DNA of 51,837 nucleotides. Source: Bacteroidota bacterium (GTDB lineage: Bacteria > Bacteroidota > Bacteroidia > Bacteroidales > WCHB1-69). The notes beneath the pieces were generated by a model. That model searched no databases. It was not told the origin of the DNA and saw nothing but the letters and a program-made list of their open reading frames with translations. The translations under genes and the position numbers were made by a program. Below are positions 21,907 to 31,118 of this stretch, in pieces (the first letter of the stretch is position 1; each line of letters opens with the position of its first letter). The DNA is taken from assembly GCA_009786185.1 (NCBI GenBank), contig WQTS01000132.1, forward strand, positions 1-51,837, written 5' to 3'.

Positions 21907-23736
21907 TTATTTAATGTTATTAATTGCGTTTACTAATTCTTCTACGGTAAATGGCAGCCCTTGAATTTTGTTGTATTGTTCATACTTAAAATCAGGAAGT
22001 GACATTCTTAAATAATTGGCAAATTGCCCTGAGTTGAGTTCGCAAACGAGAATCTTTTTGTAGTTGGCAAAGATTTCGGCAGTATTTTCGGGCAACGGCA
22101 TAATTTGCGAGAAATGCGCATGCGCTACGGCGCCACCTGAAGTATTCACTTTTTTACAAGCTTCATAAACCGCGCCTTTTGTGCCGCCCCAACTTACTAT
22201 TAATGTATCGGCATCTGCAATACCATATACATTTTGTTTGGGCAAACGTTTTGCCAAACGCATCACTTTATCATGGCGGAATTGTACCATTTTGGCGTGA
22301 TTCAACGGATCGGTAGAAACCAAGCCATCCACGTCGGTTTTTTCCAAGCCCCCTATCCTATGGCGCAAGCCTTCGGTTCCCGGAATTGCCCATTGACGTA
22401 CCAAAGTTTCCGGATCGCGACGATACGGTTTAAAATTCGGATCATTGGGTTGTGCAAACGGTGGATTAATTGGCGGTAAATCTGCCATTTTGGGAATACG
22501 GAAAAGTTCGCTGCCTTGTCCTGTATTTCCATCGGTTAACAAAATTACCGGCGTCATATTTTCCATTGCCAATTTTGAGGCATAATATGCTTTGTAGAAA
22601 CAGTCGCTGGGCGATGCGGCGGCAAGCACAATGCAAGGCGCTTCACCGTTTCTTCCAAATAAAGCAATATTTAAGTCAGATTGCTCTGATTTTGTAGGCA
22701 TTCCCGTAGAAGGACCGGCACGTTGCACATCAACAATTACCAAAGGCAACTCGGTCATTACTGCCAAACCAATAGCTTCCGCTTTCAACGATAATCCCGG
22801 ACCGGAAGTAGTAGTACATGCCATAGCGCCTGCATAAGCTGCACCAATGGCTGAACAAATACCGGCAATCTCATCTTCCGCTTGGAACACTTGTGCGCCT
22901 AAGGATTTATGTTTTGCTAATTCTATTAAAATTTCGGTAGCGGGCGTAATGGGGTAAGAGCCTAAAAACAGGTTTCTTCCCGATTTTTCAGCAGCTGCGA
23001 GCAATCCCCAAGCCGTTGCATCGTTACCGGTAATATTTCTATATCTTCCTTTTTCTAACTGAACGTTTGAAATTTGGAATGTTGAAGGAATCGCTTCCAT
23101 CACTTCTGCAAAATTGTAACCGGCTTGCATCACTTTTTTATTCGCATCGGCAATTTGTGCTTTTCCGGGGAAACGTTTGTCTACCAATTTAAAAGGAGTA
23201 TCCAAATCAAAATTAAAAATGTAATACACCATGCCCAAACAGAACATATTTTTTGTTCTTTCGGCGCTTTTGTTATCCAAACCATTAGCTAAAGCGGTTT
23301 CTTTGGCTAAAGTAGTAATGCTTGGCGCTATTACGTTATAAGAAGTCAACGAACCATCGGTTAATGGATTGGTAGCGTAACCTGCTTTTTCCAACGCTTT
23401 TTCATCGTAACCGTCTCCGTCGGTAATAATGGTAGCGCCTTTATCCACCCATTTCAGATTGGCTTTTAGCGATGCCGGATTCATGGCAACTAATACATCG
23501 CATTTGTCACCGATGATACGGGTTTCTTTCCCGATGTGCACTTGAAATCCGGAAACGCCGGCAATGGTGTTGTGTGGGGCTCTAATTTCGGCGGGATAAT
23601 CCGGAAAAGTAGCAATGTCGTTGCCTGCCAATGCAGCGGCATCGGAAAATAAAGTTCCCGTTAATTGCATACCATCACCGGAGTCGCCTACAAATTTTAC
23701 CACCACGTTCTCTTTTTCTAAAATTTGTTTGCTCAT
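21907..23736 (-). CDS. korA: 2-oxoacid (2-oxoglutarate):ferredoxin oxidoreductase, fused gamma-alpha subunit
   Basis: The product is 609 aa. The N-terminal gamma domain (about 12-190) begins VKFVGDSGDGMQLTG, and the alpha pyrimidine-binding domain starts near 245 with GSYPITPATE (259-268) and FQAEDEIAG. The C-terminal domain holds the ADTLIVSWGGTKGAV segment. The gamma-alpha fusion is the usual Bacteroidota form. Together with KorB it would feed reduced ferredoxin to anaerobic metabolism, or run reductively to make 2-oxoglutarate. It is the first gene of a two-gene operon and is divergent from the thioredoxin gene at 23977. Confidence 0.94.
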   Translation of the reverse strand: MSKQILEKENVVVKFVGDSGDGMQLTGTLFSDAAALAGNDIATFPDYPAEIRAPHNTIAGVSGFQVHIGKETRIIGDKCDVLVAMNPASLKANLKWVDKGATIITDGDGYDEKALEKAGYATNPLTDGSLTSYNVIAPSITTLAKETALANGLDNKSAERTKNMFCLGMVYYIFNFDLDTPFKLVDKRFPGKAQIADANKKVMQAGYNFAEVMEAIPSTFQISNVQLEKGRYRNITGNDATAWGLLAAAEKSGRNLFLGSYPITPATEILIELAKHKSLGAQVFQAEDEIAGICSAIGAAYAGAMACTTTSGPGLSLKAEAIGLAVMTELPLVIVDVQRAGPSTGMPTKSEQSDLNIALFGRNGEAPCIVLAAASPSDCFYKAYYASKLAMENMTPVILLTDGNTGQGSELFRIPKMADLPPINPPFAQPNDPNFKPYRRDPETLVRQWAIPGTEGLRHRIGGLEKTDVDGLVSTDPLNHAKMVQFRHDKVMRLAKRLPKQNVYGIADADTLIVSWGGTKGAVYEACKKVNTSGGAVAHAHFSQIMPLPENTAEIFANYKKILVCELNSGQFANYLRMSLPDFKYEQYNKIQGLPFTVEELVNAINNIK

Positions 23737-23814
23737 ACTTGATGTTGATTTATAGTGTAAATTACTGATAATGTGTTGTTAATGCCTTTTATTTTTCATG
23801 CTTAAAAAACGTGG

Positions 23815-23822
23815 CAAAGGTA
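23815..23822 (-). promoter_or_regulatory. Predicted korAB -7 element
   Basis: The minus strand reads TACCTTTG, a full match to TAnnTTTG, 78 bp before the korA ATG. A TTTG lies 15 bp further upstream (23838-23841), slightly closer than the usual spacing. Confidence 0.5.
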
Positions 23823-23940
23823 TAACTTTTTCTTAATCAAAACGCAGAGTAAAATCATTATTTTTTTTAATTAGAGATTGCAAATATTTCTATTTTTATT
23901 GCATAAATACTGGAAAAAAAATCTTACACACTAAAAAATA

Positions 23941-23948
23941 TATTTTTG
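23941..23948 (+). promoter_or_regulatory. Predicted -7 element for the thioredoxin-like gene
   Basis: TATTTTTG matches TAnnTTTG and lies 28 bp before the ATG at 23977. No convincing -33 TTTG was found. The rest of the divergent gap is A/T-rich and shows nothing else. Confidence 0.5.
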
Positions 23949-23976
23949 CGGTACTATTAAAGCAACATTTTATTTT

Positions 23977-24495
23977 ATGAAAAAAGTATTCTTATTTTTG
24001 CTTGTAATGAGCATATTAGCTTTCAGTTTTGCCCAAGAAAAAGCTAAAGCAACGCTTCCTTCCGTGGAGGTAAGAACATTAGATGGGAAAACTTTTAACA
24101 CAAAAGATATTCAAAACAACGGAAAACCAATTTTGGTTAGCCTTTGGGCAACTTGGTGCAAGCCTTGCGTAGCCGAACTTATGGCAATTAACGATGTATA
24201 CGACGAATGGCAGGAAGAAACCGGCGTTGTACTCTACGCTATCTCGATTGACGATACCAGAACCGCTGCAAAAGTAGCGCCTTTTGTAAACGGAAGAGGT
24301 TGGGACTACAAAGTACTTCAAGATATTAACGGCGACTTAAAACGCGCCATGAATGTGATAGACGTCCCTTTTTTATGCTTGCTTAACGGAAACGGCGAAA
24401 TCGTTTGGTCGCATACTTCCTATGCGCCCGGTTCGGAAAAGAAAGTTTTTGAATTAGTGAAAAAAGTGGCGAAAGGCGAAGAAATTAAGAATTAA
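23977..24495 (+). CDS. TlpA-family thiol:disulfide oxidoreductase
   Basis: The product is 172 aa, with a signal peptide (about 1-19, ending FSFAQ) and a single thioredoxin fold. The active site is WATWCKPC (C61, C64), and VPFLCLL supplies the cis-proline region. It acts in the periplasm, probably reducing disulfides in exported proteins. It is followed after 12 bp by a DUF6029 outer-membrane protein and then an Omp28-like lipoprotein that also carries CxxC. Its partner reductase is not in the window. Confidence 0.93.
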   Translation: MKKVFLFLLVMSILAFSFAQEKAKATLPSVEVRTLDGKTFNTKDIQNNGKPILVSLWATWCKPCVAELMAINDVYDEWQEETGVVLYAISIDDTRTAAKVAPFVNGRGWDYKVLQDINGDLKRAMNVIDVPFLCLLNGNGEIVWSHTSYAPGSEKKVFELVKKVAKGEEIKN

Positions 24496-24507
24496 AAAAA
24501 TTGAATT

Positions 24508-26316
24508 ATGAATTTTGAATTACGAATCATGAGACTCTTTCTCCTTGCTGTCTTCTGCCTTCTCCCCTTCTGCCTTTCCGCCCAAATCAGAGTAGGTTCC
24601 GGCACCATCAGCGGCGATTTCTCTTTTAACGGCATGTATTATATCCCCGATTCGCTGATTGGCGCAAGAGAAGTAGACTCGAAAGTGAGAGGCAACGCGT
24701 GGCTCAATTTAAACTATACAAACGGTGGGTTTTCTACCGGGGCAAGATATGAGTTTTACCTCTTTCCATTAATTGACTTTCAAGATATTGGCTACCAAGG
24801 CCAAGGCATTACTTATTTTTTTGCCGATTATAAAACTAATTTTATTCAAGTAACTGGCGGGTATTTTTATGAACAATTCGGGCAAGGCTTAACCTTACGG
24901 GCATACGAAGACCGCAATTTGGGCATTGACAACAGTTTGCTGGGCGGAAGAGTGAGAGTAACTCCCTGGAAAGGTATCCAACTCAAAGGCGTGTGGGGTA
25001 TTCAACGCTACAACTTTAATTTCGATTATACGAAACGTAACGACAATGTACGTGGATTAGATGCCGAATTAGCGCTTGCCGACATGATCCCCAAACTTTC
25101 CGATAACGGCGTTACCTTAACGGTGGGTGCAAGTTTTGTAAGCAGGTTTGAAAAAGCTGAAGATAAAATGTTTAACATTTATATTGATACACTTCAATAT
25201 CATGATTTTTATAATAACAATTCTATTTTTGAATTTACTCCAACAGATCGACCCAATGTAATAAGAGTTCAAGGCGTAATTCCTTCGGAAAATATTCCGC
25301 AAAACGTAGGTTCTTGGGCAACAAGGCTTAACTTTGGCATTAAAGGGTTTCGCTTGGAAGGCGAATACGCCTCAAAAATTAACGACCCTAATCTTTCTAA
25401 CGACTATATTTATAAAAGAGGAGAAGCGTTAATGATGTCAGCTTCTTACTCAATGAAAGGTTTGGGCGTTTCAACTTCTTTTTTGCGCGCCGATAATATG
25501 GATTTTCGCTCGCAACGCGATGCTGTTCCTGCTTATGCTGCGCTTATGTTAAACTATATTCCGGCAATAAACAGGCAATATTCTTACCAATTGTTGGGAA
25601 ATTATGGGTATGCCAGTCAACCTAACGGGCAAATTGGCGCACAAGCACAGGTAAATTACCAAATCCCCAGAAGAACAAAAATAGGTGGAAGATATGGAAC
25701 AGACATCACGGTGAATTATTCTCGTTTCCATGATATTCAAAAAACATTCGTCCCACTTTCCGATACTATTGGAACGATAACAGGAACAGAAGGTTATACT
25801 TCAAAATTCTTTGCATTCGGAAAAAACTTGTTGTATCAGGATGTTGGTTTTGATATTTCTCGTCGCCTAAATAGGCAGTGGAAATTGATGCTCATGTACA
25901 ACTACATTAATTATAACATGACCTTACAAGGCAAACCGGGCATGATCAACGGCAATCATGTGGGCTTTGAATTAACATACAAAATAAATGACATCCATGC
26001 ACTTAGATTAGAAAATCAGTATTTGATTATTCCTAAAGAAAATAATTTGGACGATAAAGACAAGGGGAGTTGGATGTTCATGTTGTTAGAGTATTCCATT
26101 TCGCCCAACTGGTTTATTACGGTAAGCGATCAGTGGCACTTTGGAAACGAAAAGAAATTGCACTACCCGAATGGCGCCGTAGCTTATGTTTTCGGAACTA
26201 CGCGTTTGGCACTCAATTTCGGTAAAACTCGTGAAGGAATTCTCTGTATAGGAGGCGTTTGCAGAGCTGTGCCCGCTTCTTTCGGATTAGGACTATCGGT
26301 AACTACAACGTTTTAA
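24508..26316 (+). CDS. DUF6029-like outer-membrane beta-barrel protein
   Basis: The product is 602 aa with a signal peptide ending CLSAQ and alternating beta-strand sequence throughout, closing with an aromatic strand (GLGLSVTTTF) typical of outer-membrane barrels. It resembles Bacteroidota DUF6029 proteins as remembered; function unknown. The start is ambiguous. The first ATG (24508) lies in a low-complexity word (gaattatgaattttgaattacgaa) encoding MNFELRI, and the second ATG at 24529 (MRLFLLAVF) gives a more normal signal peptide. The signal peptide itself is encoded by a cttctgcc-type repeat. Cotranscribed with the thioredoxin gene. Confidence 0.82.
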   Translation: MNFELRIMRLFLLAVFCLLPFCLSAQIRVGSGTISGDFSFNGMYYIPDSLIGAREVDSKVRGNAWLNLNYTNGGFSTGARYEFYLFPLIDFQDIGYQGQGITYFFADYKTNFIQVTGGYFYEQFGQGLTLRAYEDRNLGIDNSLLGGRVRVTPWKGIQLKGVWGIQRYNFNFDYTKRNDNVRGLDAELALADMIPKLSDNGVTLTVGASFVSRFEKAEDKMFNIYIDTLQYHDFYNNNSIFEFTPTDRPNVIRVQGVIPSENIPQNVGSWATRLNFGIKGFRLEGEYASKINDPNLSNDYIYKRGEALMMSASYSMKGLGVSTSFLRADNMDFRSQRDAVPAYAALMLNYIPAINRQYSYQLLGNYGYASQPNGQIGAQAQVNYQIPRRTKIGGRYGTDITVNYSRFHDIQKTFVPLSDTIGTITGTEGYTSKFFAFGKNLLYQDVGFDISRRLNRQWKLMLMYNYINYNMTLQGKPGMINGNHVGFELTYKINDIHALRLENQYLIIPKENNLDDKDKGSWMFMLLEYSISPNWFITVSDQWHFGNEKKLHYPNGAVAYVFGTTRLALNFGKTREGILCIGGVCRAVPASFGLGLSVTTTF

Positions 26317-26322
26317 AAAATG

Positions 26323-26403
26323 GAACTCTGATGACTCTGATTAGGTGTGATCTACCTGATAAAAATCAGAGATAATTCTGCTCAATCAGAGTCATCAGAG
26401 TTC
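26323..26403. repeat. 20-bp perfect inverted repeat with a 41-bp centre
   Basis: The arms GAACTCTGATGACTCTGATT (26323-26342) and its exact complement (26384-26403) flank a 41-bp centre. It lies between two co-oriented genes and each arm is itself built of an 'actctgatg' word. It may fold as a long RNA hairpin; no T-run follows, so it is not a standard terminator. Confidence 0.85.
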
Positions 26404-26441
26404 TAAATTCAAAACAAAATAAATCTTAAAAATTAAAATAA

Positions 26442-27314
26442 ATGAAAAAAATAGCATTATTAACTGCCTTATTAATCATAGCAACCTCCTGCAATAAAAT
26501 TGATACTTCTCAAGAAGTTTTCAGTATCATTAGTCCGGTGAAGGTAACTCCCTGGGATCCGGAGTACGCCCAAACGGTAGTTCGAAAAATTTACGTGGAA
26601 GAATTTACCGGACACAGGTGCAACTATTGCCCTGCCGGTGCACGTGAATTAGAGGCGCTTATGAGTGAAGATCCTAATATTGTAGTTACTGCAATTCATT
26701 GCACAAGCCTCGCTAATGCAACCAGTCATGTTCTTTTTAACAAAAACTATAAAACGCCTATGGGCGATATAATTTGTAATGATTTTAATATTAAAGGACT
26801 TCCGCAAGCTACAATTAATAGATTGAGAATCAATGAAACTGAATGGAACTATAGTCCATCGCAGTGGCGTAGCACAATTGCCGGAATTAATAGGAACGAT
26901 GTAAAAGCCGGAATTCAATTAGAGTACACAATAGATGAAGAAAAGCAAGAGATTGAAGCCAAAGTAGCAGTAACTATCATTAAAGAAATACCCAATCCCG
27001 TGCAAATCTGTTTGATATTGCAACAAGACAGTATTATTTCAGGGCAACTATTCCCGAATGATGTGATTGATGGGGAATATGCTCACATGCACATGCTTCG
27101 GGCAGGATTTAATGGAAATTATGGTACAAGGCTTACTCCAAACGGCATTGTAGTAGAACATTTTAAATATTCTACTACATTCAGGCTATCTTATGGCAAT
27201 TCGTTTCCTTATTCCCAAGTTCCGGTGATCATTAAAAATTGCAGCGTAGTTGCTTATTTAATTGATATGGAGACGAAAGAGATATTGCAAGTAGAATACA
27301 TACATTTGGATTAA
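26442..27314 (+). CDS. Omp28-related lipoprotein with a thioredoxin-like CxxC
   Basis: The product is 290 aa. A lipoprotein signal ends at C17 (IIATSC). Then comes an Omp28-type domain with YVEEFTGHRCNYCPAG (C60, C63), a thioredoxin-like fold in which the first strand leads to CxxC, and a C-terminal beta-rich domain. Omp28 of Porphyromonas is an outer-membrane or surface protein suggested to be an adhesin; the CxxC hints at redox activity. Its position after a TlpA-like protein fits a link to disulfide chemistry in the envelope, which is inference. Confidence 0.85.
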   Translation: MKKIALLTALLIIATSCNKIDTSQEVFSIISPVKVTPWDPEYAQTVVRKIYVEEFTGHRCNYCPAGARELEALMSEDPNIVVTAIHCTSLANATSHVLFNKNYKTPMGDIICNDFNIKGLPQATINRLRINETEWNYSPSQWRSTIAGINRNDVKAGIQLEYTIDEEKQEIEAKVAVTIIKEIPNPVQICLILQQDSIISGQLFPNDVIDGEYAHMHMLRAGFNGNYGTRLTPNGIVVEHFKYSTTFRLSYGNSFPYSQVPVIIKNCSVVAYLIDMETKEILQVEYIHLD

Positions 27315-27339
27315 CTTCTTAACTATTTTTTCATTCAAA

Positions 27340-27372
27340 TTTGTACATCATATAAAAAAATTAGGATATTTG
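27340..27372 (+). promoter_or_regulatory. Possible promoter for the TolC/adaptor genes
   Basis: TTTG (27340-27343) is followed after 21 bp by GATATTTG (27365-27372), which keeps the TTTG of the -7 consensus but not the TA. It lies 22 bp before the start at 27395. Confidence 0.4.
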
Positions 27373-27394
27373 CCGCCCAACTGCAAATCCCGAT

Positions 27395-28696
27395 ATGTAC
27401 ATGAAATATAAGCTATTCTGCTCATTTTTTCTGTTGATTTCTTTTTTAAGCGGAAAAGCACAAATATTAACTTTAGGAGATTGTGTGCAGCGCGCACTTG
27501 AGTCGAATTACGGCATCCAAATGGCTAAAAATTCGGAAAATATAAGTCGCATTAGTTTGAAAAGTTACAACGTTTTCTTGCCTGCTATTTACGGAGATGC
27601 AAGTCACAGAAGTAATTACGCCAATAGTACAAGACAAGATGCCAATGGAAACGAAACATCTTTTACTAACGTAAACTCTTTAAATACAGGCGCAAGTGTC
27701 AACTTAAACTGGCGTATTTTCGATGGATTGTCCATGTTTTTTACCAATTCTAAAAACAAAGCATTGTTGGACATCAATACGTTGAACATCGTATTGGAAA
27801 TGGAACAACTTATTTCTAATGTGAGCGCCGCCTATTACAATGTGTGGATTCAATCGAAATTGTTGGAAGCTGCTGAAAATATTGTGGAGATTTCTATACA
27901 ACGTTTTAATATTGCAAACAGTAAATATCAAATTGGTAGCATTTCAGGATTAGAATACCGGCAAAGTAAAATTGACTTAAATGCCGACAGTTCCATGTTT
28001 ATGCTGCAACAGCAAGCGCTTACAAATGCCTATATTTCTTTGAATAAATTGATGAATAGCGATTTAACAAAAGAAAATTATGTGCAAGATACATTGGTTT
28101 TATTGCCGCTTTTTTCTTATAAAGAAATCGTAGATAGTGCATTGCATCAAAATACATCGTTGTTAATTTTTCAAAAAGGAATCAGATTATCGCAATTGGA
28201 TGTAAAAAACAGTTTGTCGCAATTTTTTCCTACCATTGATTTTTCTACCGGCTATCAGTTTTCCAATGCGCAAACACCGGCGGCATTTACCATTCAAAAC
28301 CAGTCGCATGGATTTTACTGGGGATTTACGGCGCGTATTCCCATTTTTAGCCGCATGGAGAATTTGCGCAACAACAGAATCGCAAAATATGAATTACAAA
28401 ATGCAGAATTACAATATAAAGACGTTGAGCTAAATGTGTTGAGCGCATTAGCAGAACTTTACAACATCTATAAAAACAACCATAAATTATTGGGTTTTGA
28501 AATGGAAAATGTAGAAATTACCTCCGAAACATTGGAAATTGCCATCGAAAAATATCGCATCGGCACTTTGTCCGGGGTAGAATTCCGTGAGTTTCAACGC
28601 TCTTATATTGAATCTGTAAAACGTTTAATGAATGCTTCTTTTCAAGCTAAAGTATCTGAAATAGGATTACAGTTGTTAAGCGGAAAATTAAAATAA
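27395..28696 (+). CDS. TolC-family outer-membrane efflux protein
   Basis: The product is 433 aa, with a signal peptide (about 1-22; an internal ATG at 27401 is an equally good start). Two related halves show the TolC pattern of long alpha-helices and paired beta-strands (for example LTLGDCVQRALESNYGIQMA near the N-terminus and TLEIAIEKYRIGTLSGVEFRE in the second half). It should form a trimeric outer-membrane channel docking to the adaptor encoded 6 bp downstream. No inner-membrane pump gene follows in this window. Confidence 0.93.
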   Translation: MYMKYKLFCSFFLLISFLSGKAQILTLGDCVQRALESNYGIQMAKNSENISRISLKSYNVFLPAIYGDASHRSNYANSTRQDANGNETSFTNVNSLNTGASVNLNWRIFDGLSMFFTNSKNKALLDINTLNIVLEMEQLISNVSAAYYNVWIQSKLLEAAENIVEISIQRFNIANSKYQIGSISGLEYRQSKIDLNADSSMFMLQQQALTNAYISLNKLMNSDLTKENYVQDTLVLLPLFSYKEIVDSALHQNTSLLIFQKGIRLSQLDVKNSLSQFFPTIDFSTGYQFSNAQTPAAFTIQNQSHGFYWGFTARIPIFSRMENLRNNRIAKYELQNAELQYKDVELNVLSALAELYNIYKNNHKLLGFEMENVEITSETLEIAIEKYRIGTLSGVEFREFQRSYIESVKRLMNASFQAKVSEIGLQLLSGKLK

Positions 28697-28702
28697 TCTA
28701 TT

Positions 28703-29758
28703 ATGAATGCTAAAAAAATTATCTACATCTCACTTCCCATTTTAGCTATACTCATTTTTGTGGGATATAAATTTTTATTCTCTAAAACCGAACAACCCAT
28801 TGAAGAACAAAAACCTAAAGGCGGTGGCACCCTTAACGCCCAACTTTATGTGCTGGAAGTTAGTTCCCTGAGTAGCGGCATTAACGCCGTTGGCACATTA
28901 TTGCCCAACGAGCAAGTGGATTTAATTAGTGAAGCCGCCGGAAAAGTGGTGGGCATCTATTTTGAAGAAGGGAAAAAAGTGTTGAAAGGACAACTGCTGT
29001 TAAAAGTGGATGATGAGGAATTACAAGCCCAGTTGCGGCGCACCGAATATCAATTGAAGCTCACGGGTGAGCGTTTGAATCGCCAAAAAATCCTTTTAGA
29101 TAAAGACGCTGTAAGCCGCGAAGAGTTTGATCAAGTGCAAACCGACTACAATATATTGCAAACCGATATTGATTTATTGAAAACGAAAATCGCTAAAACA
29201 GAAATCAGGGCGCCTTTCGCAGGAACTATTGGTTTTCGTAGCGTAAGTTTGGGCAGTTTTTTACAACCCAACACCATTATTGCAAGATTAATAGACCAAA
29301 GTAAATTAAAATTGGAATTCGCCATTCCCGAAAGGTACGGTTCACTCTATTTACCCGGGAAAAAAATATATTTTCAAACTGAAGTTTCTCCTCAAGAACT
29401 TGAAGCTGTAGTTTATGCCATTGACCCGGAAGTAGATATAGATACACGAACCATTACGGTAAGAGGATTGTACAATAACGCCGCCGGAAAATTATCTGCC
29501 GGCATGTTTGCCCGTATCAATCTCATTGTTAACCAATCGAATGAAACGCTTTTAATTCCTTCACAAGCAGTGGTACAAGAAATGGAAGGCGCAAAAGTAT
29601 GGATGATTTCTAATGGCAGAGCCAAATCGCAACCCATTACCACCGGCTACCGCACCGAAAAGCAAGTAGAAGTTTTATCCGGTTTGCAAGCCGGCGACAC
29701 CATCATGATTACAGGGTTGATGCAGGTGAGAGAAGGAATCGCAGTACGAGAGCAATAG
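28703..29758 (+). CDS. RND-type efflux periplasmic adaptor (HlyD/MFP family)
   Basis: The product is 351 aa. An N-terminal membrane anchor (about 5-25) is followed by a barrel-sandwich half (VDLISEAAGKVVGIYFEEGKKV), a helical hairpin (about 110-165), the returning half ending IRAPFAGTIGFRSVSLGSF, and a beta-barrel and membrane-proximal domain. It would bridge an inner-membrane transporter and the TolC protein encoded just upstream. The next gene is a nucleoside permease, so the expected RND pump is missing here. A repeat-rich 130-bp spacer follows. Confidence 0.93.
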   Translation: MNAKKIIYISLPILAILIFVGYKFLFSKTEQPIEEQKPKGGGTLNAQLYVLEVSSLSSGINAVGTLLPNEQVDLISEAAGKVVGIYFEEGKKVLKGQLLLKVDDEELQAQLRRTEYQLKLTGERLNRQKILLDKDAVSREEFDQVQTDYNILQTDIDLLKTKIAKTEIRAPFAGTIGFRSVSLGSFLQPNTIIARLIDQSKLKLEFAIPERYGSLYLPGKKIYFQTEVSPQELEAVVYAIDPEVDIDTRTITVRGLYNNAAGKLSAGMFARINLIVNQSNETLLIPSQAVVQEMEGAKVWMISNGRAKSQPITTGYRTEKQVEVLSGLQAGDTIMITGLMQVREGIAVREQ

Positions 29759-29808
29759 AAAGGAAAAAAGGAGAAAGGAAAAAAGGAGAAAAGGAAGAAG
29801 GGAGGCGG
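29759..29808. repeat. Purine-rich low-complexity run
   Basis: The run is made of aaaggag/gaaaggaaaaaa-type words immediately after the adaptor stop. It is one of several low-complexity words at gene junctions in this window and encodes nothing. Confidence 0.75.
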
Positions 29809-29810
29809 TA

Positions 29811-29866
29811 GAATAATCCCCTTCAAATTTTGAAGGGGTGTCTCGCGAAGCGAGACGGGGTAGTTT
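29811..29866. repeat. REP-like bipartite hairpin element
   Basis: There are two adjacent hairpins: CCCCTTCAAA-T-TTTGAAGGGG (29818-29838) and GTCTCGC-GAA-GCGAGAC (29840-29856), then GGGGTAGTT. The element at 15361-15409 has the same parts in the opposite orientation. It separates the adaptor gene from the permease gene. Confidence 0.85.
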
Positions 29867-29888
29867 ATATTAAAATAATACAAAAAAT

Positions 29889-31118
29889 ATGACCTTAAAA
29901 TTACGCTTAACCATCCTCAGCTTCCTCCAATTCTTCATTTGGGGCGCATGGCTCATATCTTTAGGCAGTTACACAGGATACCATCTTCATTTTGATGGAG
30001 TGCAAATTGGCAGCCTGTATGCCATGATGGGCATCGTGTCTTTATTCATGCCCGCCTTGCTGGGCATTGTTGCCGATCGCTGGATTCCGGCGCAAAAAAT
30101 GTTGGGCATCTCGCACTTCATCTCTTCATGTTTTATATTAGCAGCATCTCAGCAAACGGAATATACCTCGCTATATCCTTATATGTTTATGTGTGTGGCA
30201 TTTTACATGCCCACCATTGGGCTCTCCAATTCTGTGGCTTTCACCACTTTAAGAAAACAAGGATTAGACACCGTGGAAGCATTCCCGCCCATTCGTATAT
30301 GGGGCACTATCGGTTTCATCATTGCCATGTGGATTGTTGATTTAACAGGATTTAAAGCCAATCATTATCAATTTTATTTATCTGCCGCGGCAGGTTTTAC
30401 ATTGGCTGCTTATTCATTTACTTTGCCCAACTGTCCTGTTGCAGGAAAAAGAGAAGGCACCTCTTGGGTAGAAGCATTCGGATTGAAAGCTTTTACGCTC
30501 TTCAAACGGAGAAAGATGGCAATTTTCTTTATCTTCGCAATGTTGTTGGGCGCTATGTTGCAAATAACCAACGGATTCGGCGACTGGTTTTTGTCCAGCT
30601 TCAAGTCGGTGCCCGAATATGCAAATACCTTTGGTGTAAAGCGTTCCGTACTTCTCATATCCTTATCACAAATTTCTGAAACATTTTGCATTCTTTTAAT
30701 TCCTTTCTTTTTTAAACGTTATGGAATTAAAAAAGTGATGCTTATCGCTATGGTGGCATGGGTATTGCGTTTTGGCTTATTTGGCTTGGGCAATCCGGGA
30801 CCGGGTGTTTGGATGTTTATTCTATCCATGTTGGTTTATGGCGTTGCTTTTGATTTCTTTAACATCTCCGGTTCTCTATTTGTGGATAAAGAAACCGACG
30901 CACATGCACGCTCCGGCGCACAAGGCTTATTTATGATTATGAGCAACGGTTTGGGTGCAGTAATTGGTTCTTACGCCGCAGGCTTTGTTATATACAACCG
31001 CGTTCCTAACCCCAGCGTACCCGATGGCTGGAATACGGCATGGTTTATTTTTGCCGGATATGCGCTGGTGGTGGCTATTGCGTTTGCGTTGGTTTTTAAG
31101 GATACGAAGGAAAAGTAA
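29889..31118 (+). CDS. Nucleoside:H+ symporter-family permease (NupG-like MFS)
   Basis: The product is 409 aa with about twelve transmembrane helices and no signal peptide. The N-terminus LTILSFLQFFIWGAWLISLG and the helix VYGVAFDFFNISGSLFVDKE match the nucleoside:H+ symporter branch of the major facilitator superfamily. It should import nucleosides with protons across the inner membrane; the exact substrate range is unknown. Its stop codon directly abuts the stop of the convergent sprE gene, with no intergenic base. Confidence 0.88.
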   Translation: MTLKLRLTILSFLQFFIWGAWLISLGSYTGYHLHFDGVQIGSLYAMMGIVSLFMPALLGIVADRWIPAQKMLGISHFISSCFILAASQQTEYTSLYPYMFMCVAFYMPTIGLSNSVAFTTLRKQGLDTVEAFPPIRIWGTIGFIIAMWIVDLTGFKANHYQFYLSAAAGFTLAAYSFTLPNCPVAGKREGTSWVEAFGLKAFTLFKRRKMAIFFIFAMLLGAMLQITNGFGDWFLSSFKSVPEYANTFGVKRSVLLISLSQISETFCILLIPFFFKRYGIKKVMLIAMVAWVLRFGLFGLGNPGPGVWMFILSMLVYGVAFDFFNISGSLFVDKETDAHARSGAQGLFMIMSNGLGAVIGSYAAGFVIYNRVPNPSVPDGWNTAWFIFAGYALVVAIAFALVFKDTKEK

